A stretch of 64,000 nucleotides of DNA, taken from NCBI GenBank assembly GCA_963978905.1, contig OZ022256.1:12817501-12881500 (forward strand). The letters run 5' to 3'. The DNA is from Trichostrongylus colubriformis (Eukaryota > Nematoda > Chromadorea > Rhabditida > Trichostrongylidae). The first letter of the stretch is position 1; each line of letters opens with the position of its first letter. This document shows positions 52,901-61,294 of this stretch, one piece after another. Under the pieces are notes generated by a model, which worked only from the letters and a program-made list of their open reading frames with translations, searched no databases and was not told where the DNA came from. A program made the translations under genes and the position numbers.

Positions 52901-55202
52901 TCGTCTTAATTCTCCTATGATATTATATCACTTTGATCTTCACTGGATATCTGATTCCTGTCTGCCCCTGGCTTCTCCTCTCAGACTCGTAAGCTTTTTA
53001 AACTTTGAAGGCACGAATGGATAGGGTCTAGAATTCCTTATGGTTTTGTTGTCTGCTACACTACTTCCAGCGAAATTGGGATGCCATTGTGAAGACGGGA
53101 ATGGGGAGGATGCTTCATCGATCCCAGTAGACTTGATCAATCTTTACCTTTATTTTCAGAGAGCTCAGCAAAAAATAAGGAAGTGGGTTGTAAACTGGAT
53201 AATTACTTTCAAAAAATCGTTTACGGAAAAAGGAGCTTCTGTGTTACTCATACATTTATGTTGTGTTTGTCTAATAAGGGTAGCATACAAATTTTCACGC
53301 GAGAAAGCGAGAATCCTGTAAGAGACAGCTGATTGAAGTGGTAGGCGAGAGAGCATGGCCTCAAAGTAAATGCCCACCCCGTCGTCCACCGCGGTCGGAG
53401 ACGAAAGGTGGAAATAGAAAGTTACGTGAACAGTCCCTTTCTCCGTTTCCCAACAGCAGCGGGCATTTACTCTGAGGCCCTACAGCTTGAGTAGCTGTAC
53501 CTTAGCCAGATTCTCACTTTTTCACGTGAAACTTTGCATGCGGCCCTTATTAAAGGAACCGGAAGGGGTCCGAAACAAGAGGAAGATGCAAAGAAATGAG
53601 CATTTTGTAACGAACACTCGAGGGTAGAAGCGATAATCGGTGAAAAAACCCGGATTCAAGAGCGCGACGCTGCGGTGTGTATTCGCATCCCATTCGCATC
53701 AACACACAGACTTTCCGAGTTGTCTGCTGTAGGAGACGGGCCGCGGGCCAACGTTAGTTGTAGCACCTGACTCCCAGCGCAGTGGAGTGGCCATTCCCAA
53801 CTACATTAGCATTCATGTAAGTACATCTAGAAACAATATAAGAAAAAACAAAGGAGAAAGTAAATGGAAAGAACAACTTTATAATAGAAACATCTCCTTT
53901 TGGCACCATGCCAAGGCGTCAAATTGGCGAGTTTGTGCAATGGCGGCCACTTAAACTCGTTCACACTACGTCTGTTCTACCGTAAGCCAAAATTACCCCC
54001 TTCCGGTGTCTTTAAGCAAAGACGACATTAATTTTGGATAACAGAGAAACTCATCTTTCCGTGCACGATTCCTTTGAGTTCGTATAGGAAGGAAACAAGG
54101 GAGATCCTATGTGTACAACTTATTTCAGTGTCTAGCTGCTTCATATGTAGCTATTTGGGATGAGTAATACTCTGAAGAGGGTCATCTCACCTGGTCCTTT
54201 TAAAAAACAAGAGGTGGTGCTGTATTTGGTGTTGGATTAAGCCGGGAGTTTTGAGAAAGTGCAGCAAATGAAAGTTGATTTTGTGAAGTTGCGGATAAAG
54301 CGTTACTCTCTTACTCTTCCTTTTCTTCTTCTTGGGAAGAAAGAATCAAGCACTCTCACGATGCTGTAGTCTCGATATCGCCCACCACATCGGTAGATGG
54401 TCCTTCCATGAAGGTAACTGATCCTTTTTTAGGGTAGAACAAGATGACAGTGAGCTCGTGACTCATCCGTACACTACTCACGTATGACTAGTGAAATAGG
54501 TTGTGACTAGCGTTTTGCACGGTAACAGAGTTGCATAAGTGGACGATATCCATAAAAGGAATCCACTGCTGTTTCCAATCTGACCGACATGTTCTTTCAA
54601 CTGCCACTTTTCAACTGTCTGCTGGTTAGAGCAAACGAAATCAATAGATTGCCTAGCCTTAGGGAGCTTGTTCAAAGGGCAACAAATTTCCTTCCATGCT
54701 TCCCGAAAAGTGCCAAGATGAAAGGTCCGAGTTGAGTGCCATTAAACCAGAACGATTCAGATTCCTCGGCATTTCTAATTATTACTCTTACATTTTACAA
54801 TTTTTCACATTTCTTAGATACTGATCGGTGCATTTGGAGCGCAGCCAATACATGGTACCCTCAAAGACGTAAAAGTGGGCGAAGACGCAATATTAGCGTC
54901 CCGAAAAAAACCCTGTCAGATTTATTCTTTTTCCATTGCGCTTTGTGGCAACAGATCACATGGAACCAGCGATCATCCTTTTATTTACGCAAATTTCCAT
55001 GCATTACTATCGAAACATGTCGCGGGGATTCCTTGTTCAGAGTCGGCAAAAAAAGGAAGGGGCATTTTAAATCCGTGACCTTGCCGGTAGCCGAAAAAAA
55101 GTTTCTCAGACAGCGCCCGAAAATTCTAGAAGTAAAAATGTACAAACTTACAAGTTTTACTGCTTCCGGCATCAGCGGCGGTTCTTCTTTTCCAGATGTC
55201 AT
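31906..55202 (-). CDS. LAT-type (SLC7) amino acid transporter light chain, aat family
   Basis: Twelve-TM plasma-membrane amino acid exchanger of the LAT/APC family. Exons: 55202-55152, 49851-49719, 41441-41355, 40911-40809, 38824-38709, 38226-38101, 38034-37881, 35870-35747, 35601-35498, 35332-35236, 35120-34968, 34584-34500, 32039-31906. Every donor/acceptor pair agrees in phase; about 488 aa, the usual family length. TM1 carries the unwound substrate motif IIGSGIF (48-53), followed by [18 protein letters not shown] and [17 protein letters not shown] lies in TM3. PECDPPDG contains Cys148, in the TM3-TM4 extracellular loop where LAT light chains bind the SLC3 heavy chain by disulfide. [10 protein letters not shown] and EELQNP are the TM6 signature. 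Introns 1 (5.3 kb) and 2 (8.3 kb) are large; intron 1 encloses a collagen gene on the other strand, and intron 7 begins about 10 bases from a foldback MITE. Which C. elegans aat gene is orthologous cannot be decided here. Confidence 0.92.
32350..32567. repeat. Foldback repeat with 66-bp arms
   Basis: Arms 32350-32415 and 32502-32567 are near-exact reverse complements (for example GTCGCGTGGCCGTGTTCGGC), separated by 86 bp. Part of the spacer (GTCATCGCT to AATACGGCGC) resembles 43000-43040, which suggests a dispersed family. Confidence 0.8.
32654..33553 (+). mobile_element. Mariner-like element, non-autonomous
   Basis: 900 bp, bounded by AGGTTGTAAGGAAAGTTCTGGC and its complement (one mismatch group). 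The interior open frames are short and show no intact transposase core. The same right-hand terminal sequence recurs in reverse at 63955-64000, the window edge. Confidence 0.7.
33557..33665 (-). repeat. tRNA-derived SINE, family 2, copy 1
   Basis: Reversed, it carries GGGTTCGAGTCCTGTCCGAC (B box), then CGAAGCTTTTGCCCATAACTC, as does 48835-48935 (+). The surrounding arms do not pair into a tRNA cloverleaf, so I call it a SINE and not a tRNA gene. Confidence 0.55.
34245..34395. repeat. Palindromic MITE family, copy G (diverged)
   Basis: Begins CCTGCCTTCATACTCTGCCG and ends GCACCGCGGGTATAAAGGCAG. GC-rich interior. The most diverged copy that can still be recognised. Confidence 0.5.
35948..36127. 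repeat. Palindromic MITE family, copy C
   Basis: Left end TTTAGACCGCGTTCATACTT, right end GCAAAGTATGAACGCGGCC followed by TTAA. Clean 180-bp copy in transporter intron 7. Confidence 0.75.
36300..36545 (+). repeat. T-rich low-complexity tract
   Basis: A 245-bp stretch dominated by TTTTAT and ATTATT words. The open frames across it are hydrophobic only because of composition. It is in transporter intron 7. Confidence 0.6.
37632..37873 (+). mobile_element. Foldback MITE family 2, half copy (a)
   Basis: Begins GGAATCGTCCACGGAAAAAT and matches the left half of the complete copy at 43588-44007. It ends about 7 bases from the splice donor of transporter exon 7 (37880/37881), so the exon-intron border abuts the insertion. 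Confidence 0.75.
39585..39727. repeat. Palindromic MITE family, copy D
   Basis: Left end GGGCCGCGTTCATACTCTGC. Right end GCGCTGAGTATAAACGAGGCC, diverged. In transporter intron 4. Confidence 0.6.
42050..42575 (-). repeat. Reverse copy of the tandem-array repeat
   Basis: Carries 1-2 units of the array at 45190-46815 in opposite orientation, including GTGGGCGGAGC and TACATGAAAAACGACC, and the same flank (CGCACATGGTGTTTCGCG). Beyond it lies GTCTGTCTACGTCCGTCCC, also seen in reverse just past the array. Confidence 0.7.
43588..44007. mobile_element. Foldback MITE family 2, complete copy (b)
   Basis: 420 bp. Left arm from GGAATCGTCCACGGAAAATG, right arm ending CATTTTCCGTGGACGATTCC; the arms pair over about 190 bp. 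Flanked by TAAA/TTTAAA, consistent with a TTAA-like target. Mirror open frames on both strands are a product of the palindrome. Confidence 0.85.
44160..44594 (+). pseudogene. Mariner transposase relic
   Basis: An N-terminal fragment reads [17 protein letters not shown], then, after an internal deletion, [10 protein letters not shown] and [17 protein letters not shown] with two of the DD34D aspartates. The middle of the gene is missing and terminal repeats are not obvious. A separate subfamily from the 13.4-kb copy. Confidence 0.75.
45190..46815 (+). repeat. Six-copy tandem array, 267-280 bp unit
   Basis: The marker GCGGAGCTTA (one copy has GCGGAGCGTA) starts at 45311, 45578, 45856, 46124, 46392 and 46671, giving spacings of 267, 278, 268, 268 and 279. 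The 11-base longer units share a variant segment (TTCGGGCTGAAAGC). The array starts in a unique flank and ends in ACAGACGGAGGGACAGACGC, resembling nematode RTE retrotransposon 3' tails. Open frames here only reflect the repeat. Confidence 0.85.
47645..47762. repeat. Palindromic MITE family, copy E
   Basis: Left end ATGTTCATACTTCGCGGC, right end GAAGCATGAAAGTGGCCTAA. 118 bp, strongly diverged. Confidence 0.55.
48835..48935 (+). repeat. tRNA-derived SINE, family 2, copy 2
   Basis: Carries GAGTCCCGTCCGACAACGAAG and CTTTTGCCCATGACTCCGCA, aligned with the reverse copy at 33557-33665. Confidence 0.55.
50141..50573. mobile_element. Foldback MITE family 2, copy c
   Basis: Starts TTAATGGAATCGTCCATG and ends GAAGATTCCTTTAAA. 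Arms pair over about 190 bp but are more diverged than in the 43.6-kb copy. The ends carry TTAA-type flanks. Confidence 0.8.
50733..51378. mobile_element. TA-flanked Tc1/mariner-type element
   Basis: 646 bp, bounded by CAGGGTGTCCCAAAATCATG and ATTTTGGGACACCCTG, with TA on both sides. The interior has no intact transposase. It contains a 15-bp-stem hairpin at 50850-50883 (CGTCCGTCAAACCTT, then its complement, loop of 4). Confidence 0.75.
51630..52659 (+). CDS. Cuticle collagen (col family)
   Basis: Structural protein of the nematode cuticle, secreted by hypodermis. Exons 51630-51644, 51742-52422 and 52480-52659, all phase 0; 291 aa, normal for the family. After MNKNL comes [14 protein letters not shown], matching the N-terminal homology box, and a hydrophobic segment to about residue 36. 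RTAR (71-74) fits the RxxR site cleaved by a BLI-4-type subtilisin protease. A Gly run then precedes Cys90, Cys93 and Cys94, followed by Gly-X-Y blocks interrupted by [17 protein letters not shown]. The C-terminus [16 protein letters not shown] is a signature of one large col group; here it ends in MS rather than the more usual GTRR. The third-exon acceptor ends AAG, which is unusual but keeps frame and repeat. AATAAA lies 7 bases after the stop. Exon 1 is inferred from the short open frame with a GT donor and matching phase; exons 2 and 3 are secure. The gene sits in intron 1 of the amino acid transporter, on the opposite strand. Confidence 0.9.
52666..52671 (+). terminator. Polyadenylation signal of the collagen gene
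   Basis: AATAAA seven bases after the collagen stop. Very short 3' UTRs are common in nematode collagens. Confidence 0.6.
53208..54076. mobile_element. Foldback MITE family 2, copy d, interrupted
   Basis: Left part from about 53208 (AAAATCGTTTACGGAAAAAG) and right end CGTGCACGATTCC at 54060-54073 belong to one MITE split by the element at 53554-54011. The most diverged copy of the family. Confidence 0.7.
53554..54011 (+). mobile_element. TTAA-flanked non-autonomous element, copy 2, nested
   Basis: 458 bp starting AGGAACCGGAAGGGG and ending CCCCCTTCCGGTGTCT, with TTAA at 53550-53553 and 54012-54015. A TTAA duplication is typical of piggyBac-type transposition, so a piggyBac-related MITE is the leading idea. 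The copy at 6888-7335 is inverted relative to it. Confidence 0.7.
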
Positions 55203-55211
55203 GGCTTACTA

Positions 55212-55217
55212 CTGAAA
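55212..55217 (-). promoter_or_regulatory. Probable trans-splice acceptor of the transporter gene
   Basis: TTTCAG reads on the minus strand and leaves a 9-base leader before the ATG at 55202. A bare acceptor this close to a start codon is what spliced-leader addition gives in nematodes. A cis-spliced 5' UTR exon further upstream is the alternative. Confidence 0.5.
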
Positions 55218-55734
55218 CGGTATGCTACAGTCTCGGCGGGAAACCTCGGAAAAGATGAACTGCGATTGTGAAAAATGCATAAAATGTAGTTACAATTGAT
55301 GAATAATAATCACTGGATAATCAATAGACGGAAAGTCGATGAATTCTGATCGAAGTACCCTGGAATGCGCCATGAACAAAAATATCATAAAAACCGTAGA
55401 AGTGTATGAAAGGTGTAGGCTGAACCGTTGTGGATGACACATTGCGAACGTAGTAATGAAAACACACGAATAAAGTGAAGGTGTGAGAAAAAGGGTAAAC
55501 TATCTATTACCATACAGTACTATAATATATTCATGCATTCATTTTTACTATTTTTACTCATGTAATCAGTCAGAGAAGAAATGATGCGATAACAAGTGAA
55601 ATGGAAATAAAAAGAAAAATACTATGCTCTGAAGGGACGGTATCGTGTGAAAAGGTAAAGGCCGATCGTAGGCATTTGTCGGCATCCGTATCCCATCCCT
55701 CATCACGTTTTATTGATTGTTAGCATTAAAAAAG

Positions 55735-56230
55735 GATAAAGCATAAAGTTTTTGGCGTCAATCAATCCCTTCCTGGGATCGATTGACCTCCACATTCCAG
55801 TTCCATTCAGAATCGTGTGGCTCGTGAATGTAATGCGGCCTATACAATGACTCGCGGTGGCCAGCCGATGTACAAGTCAGTGCTTTTATCCTCCCAGACG
55901 GGAGGGATGGATGGCTTCGTTGGCCTGGGCGGGCGTTGATGCGGGATTTGATCCCCGCACCATAAGATTGGGGTGGGTACCACCTGCCACTACACCACCT
56001 CCGCCCCGGGTGGAGTGCAAGTGTTCCGACTGGTGAGGCCAGGTCAGGTTGCGCGGCGGATTGCAACCAGGTAAAGACAGGTAAAAACACGCTGCCAAAG
56101 CTCCTCCCTACAAAAGCTTGGGCAAATCTGGGAGAGCCCAGACTCGCGAAGCGTCGCCGCGCGCGGTGACCCAATTCGATGCCGACCTCTAGAAATCGGA
56201 ACACTTGCAACGCACCCCCTCCGTCCCTGA
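55735..56230 (-). repeat. tRNA-derived SINE, family 1, with target duplication
   Basis: Flanked on both sides by TGATTGTTAGCATTA (55720-55734 and 56231-56245, first base approximate). Read in reverse it has a 5' body, a tRNA-like segment TGGTGTAGTGGCAGGTGG to GGGGATCAAATCCCGC, and an A/T-rich tail next to the duplication. This is direct evidence of target-primed retroposition. Confidence 0.75.
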
Positions 56231-58003
56231 TTGTTAGCATTATTATGATTTAATATGAAGATATTATGATGTGACATATGATACGTCCGAATGATGTCAT
56301 CTGATAAGATGTTTAATGCGCTAATTATATAGGCCGAGGAATGAGTTCAAGCCGTTTTTTGCCGACAAGAAGGCTGTGGTGAAATTTTTGGAAGAGTGAA
56401 CTCCGAGTGATGTGATCCGCTAAGCGAGCCCCACTTCGGGCATGCAAACTCTCAATCACATCCAAGGTCTATAATTACTTTCAGACTTGCTTGAGAGGAT
56501 AGAACAGATGAAATTGACTACAGATTGCCCCTCAAGTTCATGCACTGGCCAGAAAGACCTTAGAATGCATTCTTTTATGGGAGCCGTATGGGTGGCGCAT
56601 TCCACAAGGAGCCAACAGCGCCAATTATACTGTCACCTTGCCAATTCGTAACATCTGATTAACGCAAGGGAAACAGCGAGGAAGATGTAACCATCAAATG
56701 ATTCTAGGCAGCTCGAAGGAAGCCAGAAATTGAGGAAAAATATGCTAAAAGCTTGATACTTCTTCGAAATGCTGCGTCACTGCGTAATTCATATTGCGTT
56801 GGTGCATAAATAATGCGGCTCTTTTAACCACTTTATATAGCAAAAACAATAGTAAAATTTAACAAAAACGTGTTTAAATGATTATATGGGTGAGTTTTAC
56901 TATCGTAATCAAGGACTGCTTCCCACTTGGTAATCGTCAGATCGTCAATTTTCGCTGCAGAAAAACGCAACGATAAAAAAGCACATTAATCATGCATCAA
57001 CCTACTATTAGTGATTTCCGATGATGTGAATAGCTGTAACGCAGAAATTGCGTGATATAAAGCAAATAGGCATGCACTTAGCAAAAGCATGCTCCATTGA
57101 AGGCCACTCACGAGAAGCATTCCCGAAAGAGCACATGGAAAGGCTAATGAGAAACAAAAGGAAACCAAAAATAGCCAGTGCCGCTGGCCATACTATAGGG
57201 TGTGCCATTAGGGCGCTCGATCTTTAAAATGATGTAAAGCAAGTTGTGTGAGAGGTGTAAATGAAATTTATTTATTGTTTGAAAGAGTATTCAAAGAAAT
57301 TATGTATGGAAAATACGTTCAAATGGCCACCTCGGCTTGGCTTGGTGGAGCGCATACGAGAAGACCAATTTTGAATGACTCTGGCGCACAAATCGGGCTG
57401 TATGTCATCGATGGCGTGGTGTATGTTGATTTTGAGGTCATCAGTGTTTTGTGGTTGGTTTGCATAGACCTGCGATTCAAGAAAACCCCACAAGAAATAG
57501 TCTAGTGGGGTTAGATTGCACGATCTCGGTGACCAGTTGATGTCTCCGCGCGAGATAACCTTTCCTCCGAAGCAGAAGATCCATTGTGGCGCGCGCTGTG
57601 TGGCTCGTAGCGCCGTCCTACTGAAGCCACATATCCTCGACATCCATATTGCCGATTTCATGCCAGAAAAAGTTCGTTATCATGGATCTGTATAGAAACT
57701 GGCGGCGCGTGGAACGTTGCTCGAGCCGATGAATGACTTTTGTAATAATTTTTAATGGCTTGCACACGTTGCTCGCGGCTGAATTGGTTCATGGTATTTT
57801 GTGAAGATACACTGAATAATAACAACTAGGTTTGACAACTCTACCACAAACAACGTGGCCGCCATGAGCTGTCAAAGTTGGAGCGCGCTTATTGGCACAC
57901 CCTATATTATTAGCGCATTAAACATCCTATCAAATGATATCATTCAGATCTATCATATATCACATCAAAACATCGTCATATTAAATTACAAGAATGCTAA
58001 CAA
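56231..58003. repeat. Inverted repeat arms of an older element
   Basis: Arm 56231-56331 and arm 57904-58003 are reverse complements (GATTGTTAGCATT, AATTTAATATGA, GATGTTTAATGCGCTAAT). Outside them, 55680-55734 pairs with 57990-58060 (GCATCCGTATCCCAT). The SINE and the Tc1/mariner copy were inserted into this structure later. Confidence 0.7.
57197..57903 (-). mobile_element. Tc1/mariner-superfamily element, transposase relic
   Basis: 707 bp with ends AGGGTGTGCCATTAGGGCGC and GCGCGCTTATTGGCACACCCT. On the minus strand a 129-codon frame (57272-57661) encodes SPRSCNLTPLDYFLWGFLES, ANQPQNTDDLKINIHHAID and RVIQNWSSRMR, typical of the C-terminus of insect/nematode mariner-like transposases. The catalytic N-terminal part is absent, so it is inactive. 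Confidence 0.8.
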
Positions 58004-59323
58004 TCAAGGGAAGGGATAATAAAACGCGATGAATAATGGGATACGGATGCAGACAAATACGTAACGAGATTGCGATGGATAGGAACACGTAGAATTTGGT
58101 AGAACGAGAAGAAATATGTCGTTATGTTCCAATTTCGAGGGGAAGTGCCAACCGTAAGCGTATATAGAGGGATGAATGGAGGGGCTACTATATGCGAAGT
58201 GGTGCGTTGGATGAAAGCAGGGTACACCGAGAGTCAAGGATTCCTCGACAGGGGGGTCGTGTTTGATCGGGTAGGAGGGTGGAGGGTCGTATGTTCAGAA
58301 TAAGTAGCTGAGAAGCACTGGGTATTTCACCGGAAACCCGTGTCACAAAACGTAAAATAAATATATTTTTGCCTCAGGAAAAGATATATAGCAATAAAAC
58401 ACATTGCAACTATGCAATCGAGCAACGGTTACTGGTATTGTAGAGGTAAAAAACGGGGGGATCGTTTTTGTCGCCTTAGGGAGAGGTCGTACCGGAGCGG
58501 CTATTCTTCTCGACACCTAGGAGTGCCCTGGATGCAAGCCGTGTGAAATAACTAGGCATTTCATCCCTGAAAAGTTGGATAAATGGTGCCAGGCTTGTCG
58601 AAGAAAGCGAAAAAGCTGCTCACAATATAAGCTATGAGTCACGTGGATGAATATCAATCAGTTGTAAGGGAACATTAAAAGTGATGACAAAAAGAAGCCC
58701 AGGAAAGTTGTCAGATATGAAGGAGCGCGCCTAACCGTTGTATTGAGACTGTACAATGATTTCTTCCTCAAAGAGGGCTTCTGTGAAAAGGTACATAAAT
58801 GAACAAAACTGAATCACTAAAATATTTCACTATAAACAAAAACTACTGAAATGCCAGAAAAGTGTTATAACAATCAGAAGGGCAGTTAATTGCACGTAGT
58901 AGACCCTCTTCTCTAGGAGACCTTGTTTGTTCAGATGACGGGATATAGGCATCATTCAAGAGCTGTGTAAAGTTGCCGAATCCATGACAATGTAGTAACA
59001 GCTTGAAGTGGACGTTGTGGCTGCACTCGGGAACGTATAGTGAAGAAAATGAAGAAGAACGCATTTTCCAAAAAATACCATCTGAGATGCTACAATAGGA
59101 AGAGCACAACAGGACTGATTGTTGTTTTATTTATTGAGCAAATGTCTATTAGATAAGTAAAAATATCGATGAAATAAAAGATACATACATATATTGAAAT
59201 TAGTATATCATTAGTAAATATTAGTATCATCTGTATAGTATTAGTATACATAGTCTTAGTATAAAAATAAATAGATAAAATAAAAATCACAAATAGATCT
59301 AAATAAAAATAAATAGATACATA

Positions 59324-59758
59324 CAGTAGCGCTCAAAAGTCGTCGGCCAAAACTTTTTTGTCATAACTTTTTTTCTACTTGACCGAATTCGACAAAATTT
59401 TAATGTGTTGCCTGAACCTATTGCCAACATTTCCTTCTACTTGAGTGTCGCTTGACATTTTTTATGGTTTTTTACAAGAATTTACTATAAGACCACCGAA
59501 AAAAAGTAAAAGGCTTGGACAAGAAAAATGGCTTTCTTTACAAGAACAAAACGAGCAAGCCTCAGCAAACATCAATATTCTGTAGAGAAACCACGACTTT
59601 CGATAACAGCGGCACAGCGGGACGGCATAGGGATGGCACTTCAAAAACAAAAATTGCATTTAACCACGTAACTTATACCGTTGAGAGTTGCAAAAGAGTT
59701 ACAACTGAAAAACCCAAGTAAAAGCCATTTGGCCGAAGACTTTTGAGCGCTATGAGTG
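59324..59758. mobile_element. Tc1-like MITE
   Basis: 435 bp with TA on each side. Inner repeats AGCGCTCAAAAGTCGTCGGC and GGCCGAAGACTTTTGAGCGCT match well. Inserted in ATTAGTAT-rich AT sequence that continues on both sides (59170-59290 and 59760-59860). No transposase. Confidence 0.7.
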
Positions 59759-60164
59759 TATATTGAAATTAGTGCATCATTAGTTAGTATTAGTATTACT
59801 AGTACAGTATTAGTATACATAGTCATACTAGTGTAGTATTACTTGAATCATTAATTAGTTGAGTAGTAAAAAAGTAAAAGTCCTAGTGATTAGAATATTG
59901 CTTATTTTCAATAGTTTATTCAACATTATTCAAACAGCGGATGCATCGTTCTTTGGTGGAAGAATGGAGCATGAGAAAATAAAGAATAAAGTTTGAAAAC
60001 CACACATTGAAATTTGTCGGTAGAATTCCGTACAAGTTATCAAGGAAGTAAGTTTGAATTGGTTGCATGAATCATAGTTTCAAGCAATATGAGCCAGTAT
60101 AAGAGTTTCAGGTATTACTAGCGTATATATTTTTTGAGCAGCTTCCAAAATTTTTTACAAATAA

Positions 60165-60402
60165 CCTCACGTATGCTCGTAGTTTGCGAGTCTCCCGTAA
60201 TTGGCGAAAAGCAAATCTCCACGTTGTCTAGGTTACGTACACAAGTGTCTGTTAATGAACAGTTCGTATGTTTGGAATTTGCTCGAATTAGTTTCAAAAC
60301 GACATCAGAAGGAAAAAAGAAGTGCTGGTCCATCATAGAAATACAATTAGTGGATGAAATGTACACAGAATCAGTCTGAACAATGAGCCTCAGCTGTTTC
60401 AC
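60165..60402 (-). other. Exon-like open frame, function unknown
   Basis: On the minus strand a TGTTCAG acceptor near 60380 is followed by an open frame of about 70 codons with RNY-rich codons and several cysteines (TNCISMMDQH, HTNCSLTDTCV, VEICFSP), ending near GAG|GTTATT at about 60165. The plus strand is also open here, so the coding strand is not certain. No family recognised. Confidence 0.22.
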
Positions 60403-60855
60403 TCAATGTGGAAGAGTCGCAGAGATAAGTATTTCCCTACAATTCCTGTACAACACCAAATTCCAAACTGTTTTTTTCTTCACTGTATCTTACAATTTTC
60501 GTTGTTTCGTTGTTGTACAGTATATTCAACAGCTTCATCTGGAGTTACTTCAGTAATTGACGGAAGTTACTTGGGATCAGACTCATGCCTCCGTAAGGAC
60601 TTTGACGGATGCCGAATTTTGGGTTAGAAGATAAGGTGTCGTTTTTTTTATATTTCATCGGAGCCATGCTCGGCTCTCTCTAGGATTCCTCGAGGATGAC
60701 TCTCTATGACCCTTGAGTTCGGCATCTAGAGTACTCCTGAATGATATGTAATATGTGTGAGCTTCAATATCTAGCACAGACTTATACCCTGGTAATCGCC
60801 GATACACTGTGTATATTTATGTTAAAATAGGTATGCATATAATATATTTTACTGG

Positions 60856-60960
60856 GCGGAGGTGATGTAGGAACAGATGGCGCGCGCTCCTACTCCCATG
60901 ACGCGGAGATCGAACCTTCCACCAAGCTCGACAAGCCTTTTATCCCTCCAGAGTAGGCGA
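60856..60960 (+). repeat. SINE-like fragment
   Basis: GGCGGAGGTGATGTAGGAAC followed by CGGAGATCGAACCTTCCACC has the A/B-box spacing of the family-1 SINE head. It could also be a diverged tRNA pseudogene. Confidence 0.4.
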
Positions 60961-61294
60961 AATGGTACTAGACTCATCCCGCAAGTCTTTGCACATGCTA
61001 AAGGGAATTTAATATGTGTGTACAGCCTTTAGGCCTCGCAAATTAAACTACGAAAGAGTTCAAAAGACGAGTGCCACCTGCTTATAGAGTAGAAAAACTT
61101 TATCGAATGCAATATTCTCGTCAATCTTGATGGTAGGCGAGAAAGAGGAGATACCGAACGTGCACAATTTTGTAGATGCTGCATTTGTAAGCTCAACCAG
61201 CAAACACTAGAGCGATTCGAATAAAAGGTGGTGCATTTTGAAGAACTAAAAAACGCTATCGAAAAAAGTATGCGCATACACTTTCTTGCCCACC

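Larger units (their letters stand above)
49852..55151. other. Transporter intron 1
   Basis: A 5.3-kb intron containing a foldback MITE (50141-50573), a TA-flanked mariner-type element (50733-51378), the complete collagen gene (51630-52659, opposite strand) and the nested MITE/TTAA pair (53208-54076). Nothing assignable in 54090-55150. Confidence 0.6.
55203..61294. other. Layered repeat zone right of the transporter gene
   Basis: No supported gene. It contains a long split inverted repeat with nested insertions (55690-58060), a SINE (55735-56230), a Tc1/mariner copy (57197-57903), a Tc1-like MITE (59324-59758) within ATTAGTAT-rich sequence, an exon-like frame (60165-60402) and a SINE-like piece (60856-60960). 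Stretches 58250-59100 and 60960-61290 show nothing assignable. The transporter promoter should lie at the left edge. Confidence 0.5.
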
